Source of the DNA: Clostridiales bacterium
GTDB taxonomy: Bacteria > Bacillota > Clostridia > Oscillospirales > Oscillospiraceae
Length of the DNA stretch: 18,695 nucleotides
Reading direction: 5' to 3'
Assembly (NCBI GenBank): GCA_021200895.1
Contig: JAJQFX010000184.1
Coordinates: 1-18,695, forward strand
Numbering within the stretch: position 1 is the stretch's first letter; the number at the start of each line of letters is the position of its first letter. The notes beneath the pieces are model-generated. The model was not told the origin of the DNA. It made no database searches and worked only from the letters and a program-made list of their open reading frames with translations. This document shows positions 1 to 6,763 of this stretch, one piece after another. The position numbers and the translations under genes were made by a program.

Positions 1-52
1 CAATGACACGGGGATTTTCAGTCCCCTGCTCTACCAACTGAGCTACAGAGGC
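1..52 (-). tRNA. tRNA-Phe (GAA), 3' part beyond window edge
   Basis: Read on the minus strand from 52, the sequence gives a 7-nt acceptor strand (GCCTCTG), TA, a D arm (GCTC...GAGC) and an anticodon arm with 5-bp stem GGGGA/TCCCC around the 7-nt loop CTGAAAA. The anticodon is GAA, so the tRNA reads phenylalanine codons. The variable loop (GTGTC) follows, and the start of the T arm is cut by the window edge. The T arm, the acceptor 3' strand and any encoded CCA lie outside. A strong promoter sits about 30 bases upstream (84-112). Confidence 0.95.
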
Positions 53-83
53 ATTTCCTGTCGCTCTCGCAACAACAAGAGAG

Positions 84-112
84 ATTATACCGAATTGAAG
101 TCGATTTGTCAA
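84..112 (-). promoter_or_regulatory. SigA-type promoter of the tRNA-Phe gene
   Basis: On the minus strand TTGACA (112-107) and TATAAT (89-84) are separated by exactly 17 bp, a full consensus match. Transcription would start near 77 and leave a leader of roughly 25 nt before the mature tRNA 5' end at 52. This strength suits a stable-RNA gene. Confidence 0.9.
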
Positions 113-145
113 CCCCCAAATCTGGAAAAATATCAATTCGTTTTG

Positions 146-163
146 GCGGCCCTCATGGGCCGC
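146..163. repeat. Short GC-rich hairpin, 7-bp stem, 4-nt loop
   Basis: GCGGCCC-TCAT-GGGCCGC forms a perfect hairpin between the divergent tRNA-Phe and LCP promoters. Neither strand has a T run after the stem, so it is not a standard intrinsic terminator. It could be a protein-binding site or chance in GC-rich DNA. Confidence 0.4.
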
Positions 164-193
164 GTAAAGGCGCGGCGACACAGCTTGAAAAGA

Positions 194-241
194 GAATCCG
201 ACGGAATTGTCGTCTGGCACTTGCAAAATGCCGTCGGATTC
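194..241. promoter_or_regulatory. 11-bp perfect inverted repeat overlapping the LCP promoter (candidate operator)
   Basis: GAATCCGACGG (194-204) is the exact reverse complement of CCGTCGGATTC (231-241); the arms are 26 bp apart. The right arm fills most of the spacer between the -35 (221-226) and -10 (244-249) of the LCP promoter, and the left arm lies upstream of the -35. This suits an operator whose bound protein would block or reshape the promoter. Since transcription starts downstream of both arms, it should not act as an RNA hairpin in that transcript. Function is inferred. Confidence 0.5.
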
Positions 242-249
242 GCTATACT
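221..249 (+). promoter_or_regulatory. SigA-type promoter upstream of the LCP gene
   Basis: TTGCAA (221-226) and TATACT (244-249) with a 17-bp spacer. The expected transcription start is near 256, giving a leader of about 125 nt before the ATG at 381. The promoter is overlapped by an 11-bp inverted repeat. A start here excludes the open frame that begins at 95 as part of this transcript. Confidence 0.8.
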
Positions 250-380
250 GTGTCATGTCTGGCGGAAGGGCCATATTGGATGCCGTGGCAGGCACGCCCG
301 CGCCCGGTTCCGGCAGATGCTCCTGGCAAATGCTTTCTTACAGCATGAAATAAGAATAAGAGTGGAAAGGTTGATGATTT

Positions 381-1889
381 ATGGGTAATTCCAACAATAC
401 ATCGAAGCGCAGGAACCAACTGGGTTCCGCGATTCCCGGAGGCGTCCTGACCGGCCTCCTGCTTGTGGTCATGGTGGTTTTGGACGTGATGCTGGTGCGC
501 AGCGCTTTGCTTCCGATGAAGTTCCTGGTACCAGTGATGATTTTGCTGCTGGTGATTGTGGCGCTGCTAGGCGTCCTGACCCATCGGACGGGGCGAACCG
601 GGCGGTTTGCCGCCGGGGCGGTGGTCAGTGTTCTTATGGCGGTGATTATGATTTATGCGATTATCGCCCTGAACACCCTTACCAACGCCCTGAATACCAT
701 TACCACAGTCAGCACAGAGGTGACCCATGTGGGCATCTATGTGTTGGCGGAGGACGAAGCGGAGACGCTGAACGACCTGGAAGAGGACACCTTCGGCATC
801 CTCTCCGAACTGGACAGAACCAGTACGGACGGCGCGATTCAGCAGCTCAATGAGGATTTGGACACGGAAATCGCCACCGCAGAGTATGACGGCCTGGTGG
901 AGCTTGTAGACGGCCTGTATGACCAGGAATGCCGGGCCATCCTCCTGAACGACGCCTACCTCGATGTGATTGCGGAGATAGAGGGGTACGAGGACATTGA
1001 TGACCGGATTCGGGAAGTCACCGGACTGGAAGTGGAGGAAGTGATAGAGGAAACCGTCACGCCGGAGGAAGAGGATGAGGAATCCACGGTGACGGCGGAG
1101 ACGGGCAATACCTTTACCCTGTATATCAGCGGTATCGACAGCCGGAACGGCTTAAAGGCGAAGAGCCGCAGCGATGTCAACATTCTGGCCACCGTCAATA
1201 TGGACACCCACCAAATCCTTCTGGTGTCCACCCCCCGGGATTACTTTGTGCCCCTGTCCATCTCCAACGGTGTGAGGGACAAACTGACCCATGCGGGCAT
1301 TTATGGCGTTTCCGTCAGCATGGATACTCTGGCCATGCTCTACGACGTTGACATAGACTATTATTTCCGGGTGAGCTTTGAGGGCTTTGAGGATATTGTT
1401 GACGCATTAGGCGGGGTGAACGTGTACTCCGAATATACCTTTACCTCCAGCCACAACGGGCATACGTTTGTGGAGGGGTACAACTATGTGGACGGCGAGC
1501 AGGCCCTGGCCTTTGCCCGTGAGCGGTACGCCTTCGCCACTGGTGACCGGCAGCGCGGCAAGAACCAGATGGCGCTGATTCAGGCCATCATCAATAAGGC
1601 CATCTCTCCGAGCATTCTGGTGAACTACAGCTCCATCCTGTCCGCCGTGGAGGACAATTTTGAAACCAGCCTGTCCTATGACCTGATCGCCGCGCTGGTG
1701 AGCGACCAACTCAGCACCGGCGCGGACTGGGATGTGATCACTTACAGCGTGGACGGCTCCAACGGCTCCGCAGTACCGTACTCCATGAGTACAACGGCGT
1801 ATGTGATGATTCCGGATGAAGCGACGGTAGCCACCGCAAAAGAGCTGATGCAGGCCGTCCTCAGCGGCGAAGTGATTACGCAGCCCTGA
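381..1889 (+). CDS. LCP (LytR-CpsA-Psr) family cell-wall glycopolymer ligase
   Basis: A 502-residue membrane protein. LCP enzymes move undecaprenyl-linked glycopolymers such as teichoic acids onto peptidoglycan outside the membrane. Three hydrophobic segments lie at about 19-40, 46-66 and 76-99. The LCP domain spans about 245-405 and has the family's conserved basic and acidic residues: R263 and D265 (SRSD), R286 and D287 (PRD), K301, R380/R382 and R390/R392. Between TM3 and the LCP domain are about 110 residues (115-213) that look like part of a type 2 periplasmic binding fold, then a very acidic linker (219-235). The AAAGG before the ATG fits an SD site. The gene is monocistronic by position: its own promoter lies upstream and the next promoter starts 31 nt after its stop. 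Which polymer it transfers cannot be told, and LCP proteins were once mislabelled as transcriptional attenuators. Confidence 0.92.
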   Translation: MGNSNNTSKRRNQLGSAIPGGVLTGLLLVVMVVLDVMLVRSALLPMKFLVPVMILLLVIVALLGVLTHRTGRTGRFAAGAVVSVLMAVIMIYAIIALNTLTNALNTITTVSTEVTHVGIYVLAEDEAETLNDLEEDTFGILSELDRTSTDGAIQQLNEDLDTEIATAEYDGLVELVDGLYDQECRAILLNDAYLDVIAEIEGYEDIDDRIREVTGLEVEEVIEETVTPEEEDEESTVTAETGNTFTLYISGIDSRNGLKAKSRSDVNILATVNMDTHQILLVSTPRDYFVPLSISNGVRDKLTHAGIYGVSVSMDTLAMLYDVDIDYYFRVSFEGFEDIVDALGGVNVYSEYTFTSSHNGHTFVEGYNYVDGEQALAFARERYAFATGDRQRGKNQMALIQAIINKAISPSILVNYSSILSAVEDNFETSLSYDLIAALVSDQLSTGADWDVITYSVDGSNGSAVPYSMSTTAYVMIPDEATVATAKELMQAVLSGEVITQP

Positions 1890-1919
1890 GGCGGAAGCAG
1901 CGTCTTCCATGAATTAGTC

Positions 1920-1948
1920 TTTACAATCTGCTTTGAAGATGCTATGAT
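1920..1948 (+). promoter_or_regulatory. SigA-type promoter of trkA-trkH
   Basis: TTTACA (1920-1925) and TATGAT (1943-1948) with a 17-bp spacer. Transcription would begin near 1955, at the foot of a small hairpin (1955-1972), and give a leader of about 70 nt before the trkA ATG at 2027. Confidence 0.8.
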
Positions 1949-1954
1949 GGTAGA

Positions 1955-1972
1955 AAATCGGCTGCCCGATTT
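1955..1972 (+). repeat. Hairpin at the 5' end of the trkA transcript
   Basis: AAATCGG-CTGC-CCGATTT gives a 7-bp stem with a 4-nt loop, placed where transcription from the 1920-1948 promoter should begin. A stem at the extreme 5' end could protect the mRNA from 5' decay; this is inference. No long T run follows, so it is unlikely to be a terminator of the LCP gene. Confidence 0.4.
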
Positions 1973-2013
1973 ACGGGACGCTGTATGAAAACGGCGGCAC
2001 GCCTTTTCGACAT

Positions 2014-2020
2014 AGGAGAG
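2014..2020 (+). promoter_or_regulatory. Ribosome binding site deciding the trkA start
   Basis: AGGAGAG lies 6 nt before the ATG at 2027. The in-frame ATG at 1985 has no comparable site and would add 14 residues before the nucleotide-binding strand that normally begins TrkA proteins, so 2027 is preferred. Confidence 0.75.
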
Positions 2021-2026
2021 AGATGC

Positions 2027-3385
2027 ATGAAGGTATTAGTGGTAGGTTGCGGCAATGTGGGCTACACGATTGCGGAGACCCTGAACAGGGAAGGACATAA
2101 CATTACCGTCATTGACAGCGATGAGGAGAAGGTGGCGACCCTTGCCAATCGTCTGGACGTAGTCGCCATCAGTGGCAACGGGGCCTCCTACAGCGTGCTG
2201 CAGGAGGGTGGTATTGAGGACTGCGATGTTCTGGTTGCCGCCACGGGTCAGGATGAAATCAATATGCTCTGTTGCCTGATTGCCCGCCGGGCGGGGCACT
2301 GCCGGACGATTGCCCGGGTGCGTAACCCGGATTATTACAGTGAAATCGACTCTTTGCAGGAGAGCCTTGGGCTTGACCTGGTCATTAACCCGGAGTCCTC
2401 CGCGGCGGAAAGCTGCTATCAGCTGCTGTGGGCGCCAGGGGCCTCCGATGTAGACTCCTTTGCCCAGGGCAAGGTGTTGGTGGTGACGGTGCGCCTGCCG
2501 TCAAACTCCCCCTGGGCGCGAAAGAGCCTGAACGAAATCAACCGAGGCTGCCGGGCGCAGTTCCTGATTGGCGTGGTAGAGCGCAATGGGGAGGCCCACG
2601 TCCCCAATGGTTATACCGTCGTCCATGGGGGCGATCAACTGTCGACTCTTGTGGACAAGGCCAATTTGAACCTTGTCCTGCGCAATATGGGCCTTGAGTT
2701 TAAGCCGGTCAAAAGCGTCCTGATTGGCGGCTGCGGCACCATGGGCTACTACCTGGCGAAGCGGCTGCTGAAGGAGCGGTTCAACGTCAAAATCGTCGAG
2801 CCGGATTTAAACCGCTGCAACGACCTGTCGGAGAAGCTGCCTGAGGCGACGGTGGTACACGGCAGCTTTAACAATGAATTGATTCTCCAGGAGGCGGGCA
2901 TTGCCGATGTGGATGCAGTTGCCGCCCTGTCCGGCAATGACTCGGATAATATCGTTCTGTCTCTCTACGCCAACAAGGTGACCCACGCCAAGCTCATCAC
3001 CCGCATCAATAAGATGACGATGGGCGGCGTCCTGTCGGAGATCCCCATCGGGGCCATCGTCTCCCCGAAGGCGCTGACGGCGGAACACATTCTGCGCTAT
3101 GCCAGGGCCATCAGCAGTGATAACAGCGACAGCCGTATGGAGGCCATGCACTTTTTGGCTGACGAGAAAGTCGAGGCGCTGCTGTTTACGGTGTTCTCAG
3201 ATTCCCCGCTGGTGGGGGTGCAGTTCAAGTCGCTGCGTCTGCCCACGGGCGTCCTGTTCGGGGCGATTATCCGGGGAAAATCCGTTATCATCCCCTCCGG
3301 CGCAGACGCGATTCGGGCTGGGGATTTGGTCGTCGTCCTGACGGAGCATACGGGGACGCGGAAGATTCGGGACGTTCTGGCTTGA
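2027..3385 (+). CDS. trkA: Trk system potassium uptake regulator TrkA
   Basis: A 452-residue cytoplasmic protein, close to the usual TrkA length. TrkA forms a nucleotide-binding ring under the TrkH channel and gates K+ uptake. Two RCK units are visible: the first begins with GCGNVG at residues 7-12 on a Rossmann strand, the second with GGCGTMG at about 234-240. Each is followed by a C-terminal RCK_C-like region. I start it at 2027 rather than the in-frame ATG at 1985 because of the SD site and because M-K-V-L-V-V directly begins the first Rossmann strand. trkH follows 16 nt after the stop, so the two are co-transcribed from the promoter at 1920-1948. Two RCK units fused in one chain are typical of TrkA, as opposed to single-RCK KtrA. 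Confidence 0.95.
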   Translation: MKVLVVGCGNVGYTIAETLNREGHNITVIDSDEEKVATLANRLDVVAISGNGASYSVLQEGGIEDCDVLVAATGQDEINMLCCLIARRAGHCRTIARVRNPDYYSEIDSLQESLGLDLVINPESSAAESCYQLLWAPGASDVDSFAQGKVLVVTVRLPSNSPWARKSLNEINRGCRAQFLIGVVERNGEAHVPNGYTVVHGGDQLSTLVDKANLNLVLRNMGLEFKPVKSVLIGGCGTMGYYLAKRLLKERFNVKIVEPDLNRCNDLSEKLPEATVVHGSFNNELILQEAGIADVDAVAALSGNDSDNIVLSLYANKVTHAKLITRINKMTMGGVLSEIPIGAIVSPKALTAEHILRYARAISSDNSDSRMEAMHFLADEKVEALLFTVFSDSPLVGVQFKSLRLPTGVLFGAIIRGKSVIIPSGADAIRAGDLVVVLTEHTGTRKIRDVLA

Positions 3386-3401
3386 GGAGAGGCGCTTATC
3401 C

Positions 3402-4844
3402 ATGAATTACATCAGTATTCTGAACATCCTGGGCTGGATATTCGGCGTGGAGGGCGTCCTCATGCTGCTGCCCGCCCTCGTGGCGCTGTTCTATGGGGAG
3501 GCCCAGGGCTGGTATTTTGTGTTATGCGCAGCGATTTGTGGCGTGCTGGGCTTTGCCCTGACCAGAATCAAAAAAAGGAGCGACCGCTTCTATGCCCGCG
3601 AGGGCAACGTGGCGGTGGCCCTGTCCTGGGTGTTCATGTCCCTGATGGGGGCGCTGCCCTTTACTCTCAGCGGCGAGATTCCCAATTATGTGGATGCCCT
3701 GTTTGAAATCGTCTCCGGCTTCACCACCACAGGCGCCAGCATATTAGAGGACGTGGAGGGCCTCAGCCGCTGTATGCTGTTTTGGCGCAGCCTGTCCCAC
3801 TGGATCGGCGGCATGGGGGTGCTGGTCTTTGTGATGACACTGATGCCCATGTCCAACGGCGGCTCCAGCTTCGCCCTGATGCAGGCGGAGAGCACCGGGC
3901 CGACGGTGTCAAAGCTGGTGCCCCATTTGAAGGCGACGGCCCGCAACCTTTACCTGATTTACCTGGGGCTGACGGTGCTGGAAATCTTGTTCCTGCTGGC
4001 CGGCGGCATGACCTTTTATGAGGCATCCTGCTACACCTTTGGCACGGTGGGCACCGGCGGCTTCGGCCTGCTCAGTTCCTCTATCGCCAGCTACAGCACC
4101 TATATTCAGGTGGTCATCACCGTGTTCATGGTGTTGTCCGGCATCAACTTCCAGTTCTTTTTCTGCCTGATTTTGCGGCGCTTTGGCGACGCGGCCAAGT
4201 TGGAGGAGGTGCGCTGGTATTTGGCCATCTTCTTCGGCGCGACGGTTGCCATCACCGTAGGTCTGACGGTGCAGCAGGGCGGGAGCTGGCTCTATAACTT
4301 CCAGCAGTCCGCCTTCCAGGCGGCCAGCATTATGACCACTACCGGCTACGCTACCTGCGACTTTGACTTGTGGCCGGTGTTCTGCAAGGTGATTCTGCTG
4401 GCGCTGATGTTCTGCGGAGCCTGCGCCGGGTCCACAGGCGGCGGCCTGAAGGTTTGCCGCATCATGATTTATTTCAGGGCGGGGATTCGCGAGGCAAAAG
4501 GCGTCATCTTCCCCCGGCAGGTACGCAATGTGCGCATCAACGGCAAAGCGGTGGACAATAAGGTGGTTCGGGCGACGATGATGTTCCTGGGCTGCTATCT
4601 GATGATTTACGTCGTTTCCATGATTGTCATTTCAGTGGACTGCGGGGATTTGACTACCTGCTTCACGGCGGTGGCCGCTACCATCAACAATATCGGCCCT
4701 GGTTTTGGGGCGGTAGGGCCCACCGCCAATTTCAGCTTTTTCAATCCGCTGTCCAAGCTGGTGCTGATTTTTGATATGCTGGCTGGGCGGCTGGAGGTAT
4801 TTCCAATGCTGATCCTGCTTTTTCCCTCCACTTGGCGGAAATAA
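3402..4844 (+). CDS. trkH: Trk system potassium transporter TrkH
   Basis: A 480-residue integral membrane protein of the Trk/Ktr/HKT superfamily, and the pore partner of the TrkA encoded just upstream. Four pore-loop signatures are visible in order: TTTGAS (108-113), GTVGTGGFG (214-222), TTTGYA (312-317) and NNIGPGFG (429-436). The glycines are the selectivity-filter residues for K+. The GSTGGG stretch at 343-348 lies in the segment known in TrkH as an intramembrane gating loop. The C terminus, with GRLE at 462-465 and a final FPSTWRK, is the normal family ending, so the gene is complete. An SD site (GAGGAGA, from 3384) overlaps the trkA stop codon, fitting translational coupling. A new promoter starts 3 nt after the stop, and I see no terminator between. 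Confidence 0.96.
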   Translation: MNYISILNILGWIFGVEGVLMLLPALVALFYGEAQGWYFVLCAAICGVLGFALTRIKKRSDRFYAREGNVAVALSWVFMSLMGALPFTLSGEIPNYVDALFEIVSGFTTTGASILEDVEGLSRCMLFWRSLSHWIGGMGVLVFVMTLMPMSNGGSSFALMQAESTGPTVSKLVPHLKATARNLYLIYLGLTVLEILFLLAGGMTFYEASCYTFGTVGTGGFGLLSSSIASYSTYIQVVITVFMVLSGINFQFFFCLILRRFGDAAKLEEVRWYLAIFFGATVAITVGLTVQQGGSWLYNFQQSAFQAASIMTTTGYATCDFDLWPVFCKVILLALMFCGACAGSTGGGLKVCRIMIYFRAGIREAKGVIFPRQVRNVRINGKAVDNKVVRATMMFLGCYLMIYVVSMIVISVDCGDLTTCFTAVAATINNIGPGFGAVGPTANFSFFNPLSKLVLIFDMLAGRLEVFPMLILLFPSTWRK

Positions 4845-4847
4845 CTG

Positions 4848-4876
4848 TTGCAAAAAACAGAAGAAGTGGGTATAAT
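4848..4876 (+). promoter_or_regulatory. SigA-type promoter of the DUF1858 gene
   Basis: TTGCAA (4848-4853) and a perfect TATAAT (4871-4876) with a 17-bp spacer. The -35 begins only 3 nt after the trkH stop codon. Transcription would start near 4883, leaving a very short leader that carries little beyond AAGGAGG (4888-4894). Confidence 0.88.
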
Positions 4877-4903
4877 AGAGTATCATAAAGGAGGTATGTC
4901 AGA

Positions 4904-5107
4904 ATGCCTGAGATTACAAAAGAAACCATTATCGGTGATGTGTTGCAGTATTCCCCCGACCTGATTCCGGTTTTCATGGAGGCGGGGATGCACTGCCTGT
5001 TCTGCGGTGCTGCACAGGGCGAGACCATTGAGGAAGCCTGCGTCGTGCATGGCATCGATCCGGACGAAATGATGGAGCGCATCCATCAGGCCCTCAGCGC
5101 CCAATAA
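4904..5107 (+). CDS. DUF1858 small redox-disulfide domain protein
   Basis: A 67-residue stand-alone DUF1858 protein. In this family a short helical domain carries a CxxC pair thought to be a redox-active disulfide; homologs are found beside, or fused to, hybrid-cluster (prismane) proteins and other anaerobic redox enzymes. Here the pair is C31-L-F-C34 in the typical G-M-H-C context, preceded by the I-G-D-V-L and P-D-L-I-P-V-F elements usual for the domain. There is no signal peptide, so it is cytoplasmic. It has a consensus SD (AAGGAGG, 9 nt before the ATG), its own strong promoter and a terminator-like hairpin, so it looks monocistronic. No hybrid-cluster gene lies in the window, so its redox partner is unknown. 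Confidence 0.9.
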   Translation: MPEITKETIIGDVLQYSPDLIPVFMEAGMHCLFCGAAQGETIEEACVVHGIDPDEMMERIHQALSAQ

Positions 5108-5112
5108 GTGCT

Positions 5113-5144
5113 TTCCCGGAGGCTGTGCTTCCGGGAATCCTTTT
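5113..5144 (+). terminator. Likely intrinsic terminator after the DUF1858 gene
   Basis: TTCCCGGA (5113-5120) pairs with TCCGGGAA (5130-5137). A G-T wobble and further G-C pairs close the stem to about 10-11 bp with a 3-nt loop, and TCCTTTT follows. It begins 6 nt after the DUF1858 stop codon and ends 13 nt before the trmK ATG, so leaky termination could feed trmK-nif3. The T run is short and interrupted by CC. Confidence 0.7.
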
Positions 5145-5150
5145 GTAAAA

Positions 5151-5867
5151 ATGATGGAACAGCTACAATTAACGCCCCGGTTACAGGTGGTGGCGAATCT
5201 TGTGCCGGAGGGTGCCAACCTGGCGGACGTGGGGACAGACCATGCCCACCTTCCGGTCTGGCTGCTGCTGAACGGGCGCATCGCCTCCGCCATCGCGTCG
5301 GACATCCGCCCCGGCCCGTTGGAACGGGCCAGGGGGACGGTGGAGGCGTACCGCTTGCAGAAGCGGGTCTCTTTGCGGCTCTGCCCTGGGTTGGAGGGTG
5401 TGTCCCCCCATGAGGCGGACACCGTGACCATCTGCGGCATGGGTGGCGACATGATGATCGGCATCCTGGAGGCTGCCCCCTGGACGAGGGAGGGTGTCAC
5501 CCTGATTTTGCAGCCCCAGAGCGGACAGCCCAGGCTGCGGCGCTGGCTGGCTGCTCACGGCTATGAAATTCAGCTGGAGTGTCTGGCGAAGGAGGCCCAC
5601 CGCTGGTATCCGGTGCTGCTGGTGCGGGGCGGCAGCTGCGCCGCCCTCTCCCCGCCGGAGGCGCTGGCGGGGCCGGAACGGGCCTGGCGGCAGGAGCCGC
5701 TGCGGCTGGAGTATCTTGTCTTTTTGCGCCAGCAGTGCAGCCGCCAGCTGGCGGCGGTGCTGCGCTCGGAGAAGGCGGCGGATATAATCCGCCGGGCGGA
5801 GCTGGCAGAGTGTGTGACGGCGTTGGATGGCTGGATTCAGGCGCGGAAGGAGGGCGCTGCTACATGA
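5151..5867 (+). CDS. trmK: tRNA (adenine(22)-N1)-methyltransferase TrmK
   Basis: A 238-residue SAM-dependent methyltransferase of the TrmK (YqfN) family, which makes m1A at position 22 of tRNA. Family signatures: A-D-V-G-T-D-H at about 25-31 (SAM-binding loop), A-S-D-I at 49-52 (acidic residue after strand 2), C-G-M-G-G-D at 95-100 and Q-P-Q-S-G at 121-125. The N terminus (L-x-P-R-L-Q-V-V) fits the family, so the start at 5151 (or the adjacent ATG at 5154) is right. Oddly, no SD site precedes it: the bases before the ATG are CCTTTTGTAAAA, just after a terminator-like hairpin. Its stop overlaps the nif3 start (ATGA), so the two are translationally coupled. This pair is a common Bacillota arrangement. 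Confidence 0.93.
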   Translation: MMEQLQLTPRLQVVANLVPEGANLADVGTDHAHLPVWLLLNGRIASAIASDIRPGPLERARGTVEAYRLQKRVSLRLCPGLEGVSPHEADTVTICGMGGDMMIGILEAAPWTREGVTLILQPQSGQPRLRRWLAAHGYEIQLECLAKEAHRWYPVLLVRGGSCAALSPPEALAGPERAWRQEPLRLEYLVFLRQQCSRQLAAVLRSEKAADIIRRAELAECVTALDGWIQARKEGAAT

Positions 5868-6664
5868 CAACGGTACGGGATGTGTTCCTTTTTCTGGATA
5901 AAATGGCCCCGTTTTCCCTACAGGAGAGCTGGGATAATTCGGGGCTCCTTGTGGGGCATGAGGCGCAGGAGGTCACTTCCATCTTTGTTTCCCTGGACAT
6001 TACGGAGGAGACCATTCAAGAGGCAGCGGCCTGCGGCGCGGAGCTGATGGTCTCCCACCACCCGGTCATCTTTCACCCTGCAAAAACGCTGACCGACCGG
6101 CAGCTGGACGGAGACGGGAAAATTCTCCTCTCCCTTGTGGAGCATCACATGGCGGCCATCTGCTGCCACACCAACCTGGACAGCGTGGAGGGTGGCGTCA
6201 ACGACGCTTTGGCCAAAGCGCTGGGGCTGGTGCGGGTGGAGCAGCTGGCTCCCATGGGCGTGGACTGCTATGACCGGCCCTATGGCATTGGCCGCATTGG
6301 CGAGCTGCCGGAGCCCCTGCCCTTTGACCGCTTCCTGGCGCAGGTCAGGGACGCGCTGCATCCCAACGGCGTCCGCTATGTGGCGGGCAGCCGGGTAGTG
6401 CGGCGGGTGGCGGTAGGCGGCGGCGCCTGCGGCAGCATGATGGAGGATGCGGTGCGTGCCGGGTGCGACACCTTCGTCACCAGCGACCTGAAGTATAACG
6501 ACTTCCTCTCCGCCTCTGCCCTGGGGCTGAATCTGGTCGACGCGGGCCATTTTCCGACGGAGAATCCGGTGACGGAGGTGCTGGCCCACTGGCTGATGGA
6601 GGCGTTTCCCGCCGTGAAAATCACAAAATCCGCCGTCAAACGGGAAGTGATTTCCTACGCATAA
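5864..6664 (+). CDS. Nif3-like dinuclear metal-centre hexameric protein (YqfO/YbgI family)
   Basis: A 266-residue Nif3 family protein, often annotated as GTP cyclohydrolase 1 type 2; the physiological reaction is not settled. Dinuclear metal ligands are visible: H65 and H66 in S-H-H-P, H102 and D106 in C-H-T-N-L-D-S, and H229 and E233 in D-A-G-H-F-P-T-E. It lacks the PII-like insert that makes Bacillus YqfO about 370 residues, and so resembles the short E. coli YbgI form. The start at 5864 is set by AAGGAGGG 9 nt upstream and by the ATGA overlap with trmK. The frame stays open upstream to 5579, but that stretch is Gly/Ala-rich shadow sequence over trmK. Both family members commonly sit together. 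Confidence 0.93.
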   Translation: MTTVRDVFLFLDKMAPFSLQESWDNSGLLVGHEAQEVTSIFVSLDITEETIQEAAACGAELMVSHHPVIFHPAKTLTDRQLDGDGKILLSLVEHHMAAICCHTNLDSVEGGVNDALAKALGLVRVEQLAPMGVDCYDRPYGIGRIGELPEPLPFDRFLAQVRDALHPNGVRYVAGSRVVRRVAVGGGACGSMMEDAVRAGCDTFVTSDLKYNDFLSASALGLNLVDAGHFPTENPVTEVLAHWLMEAFPAVKITKSAVKREVISYA

Positions 6665-6668
6665 ACAC

Positions 6669-6697
6669 TTGCGCAGGCAAGGACGCTATGCTATAAT
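6669..6697 (+). promoter_or_regulatory. SigA-type promoter of yebC
   Basis: TTGCGC (6669-6674) and TATAAT (6692-6697) with a 17-bp spacer. A small inverted repeat, CTTGC-GCAG-GCAAG (6668-6681), overlaps the -35. Transcription would start near 6704, giving a leader of about 60 nt that contains a 7-bp hairpin at 6715-6731. Confidence 0.8.
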
Positions 6698-6714
6698 AAA
6701 TCTATTGTAATGCG

Positions 6715-6731
6715 TTCAGGCTGGGCCTGAA
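6715..6731 (+). repeat. Leader hairpin upstream of yebC
   Basis: TTCAGGC-TGG-GCCTGAA is a perfect 7-bp stem with a 3-nt loop in the 5' untranslated region, about 30 nt before the ATG. No T run follows. It could stabilise the mRNA or be chance. Confidence 0.4.
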
Positions 6732-6763
6732 GGCGGATGAATCTTTTGAAGGGATGATAAACT

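Noticed and set aside
95..388. Open frame of 97 codons upstream of the LCP gene
   Set aside because: It covers the tRNA promoter, the inverted repeat and the LCP promoter, overlaps the LCP start, lacks an SD site and has no recognisable protein features.
1893..1908. GGAAG-CAGCGT-CTTCC as a terminator of the LCP gene
   Set aside because: Only a 5-bp stem and no T run follows; too weak to call.
1985..2026. Earlier in-frame ATG for trkA adding 14 residues
   Set aside because: No SD site precedes it, and the ATG at 2027 has AGGAGAG and directly begins the nucleotide-binding strand.
5579..5863. Upstream extension of the nif3 frame
   Set aside because: It is Gly/Ala-rich shadow sequence over trmK; the ATG at 5864 has an SD site and begins the family N terminus.
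5181..5870. Long minus-strand open frame opposite trmK (and similar ones opposite nif3, yebC, ligA and the aminotransferase)
   Set aside because: These arise from the GC-rich codon bias of the real genes and show no SD sites or family motifs.
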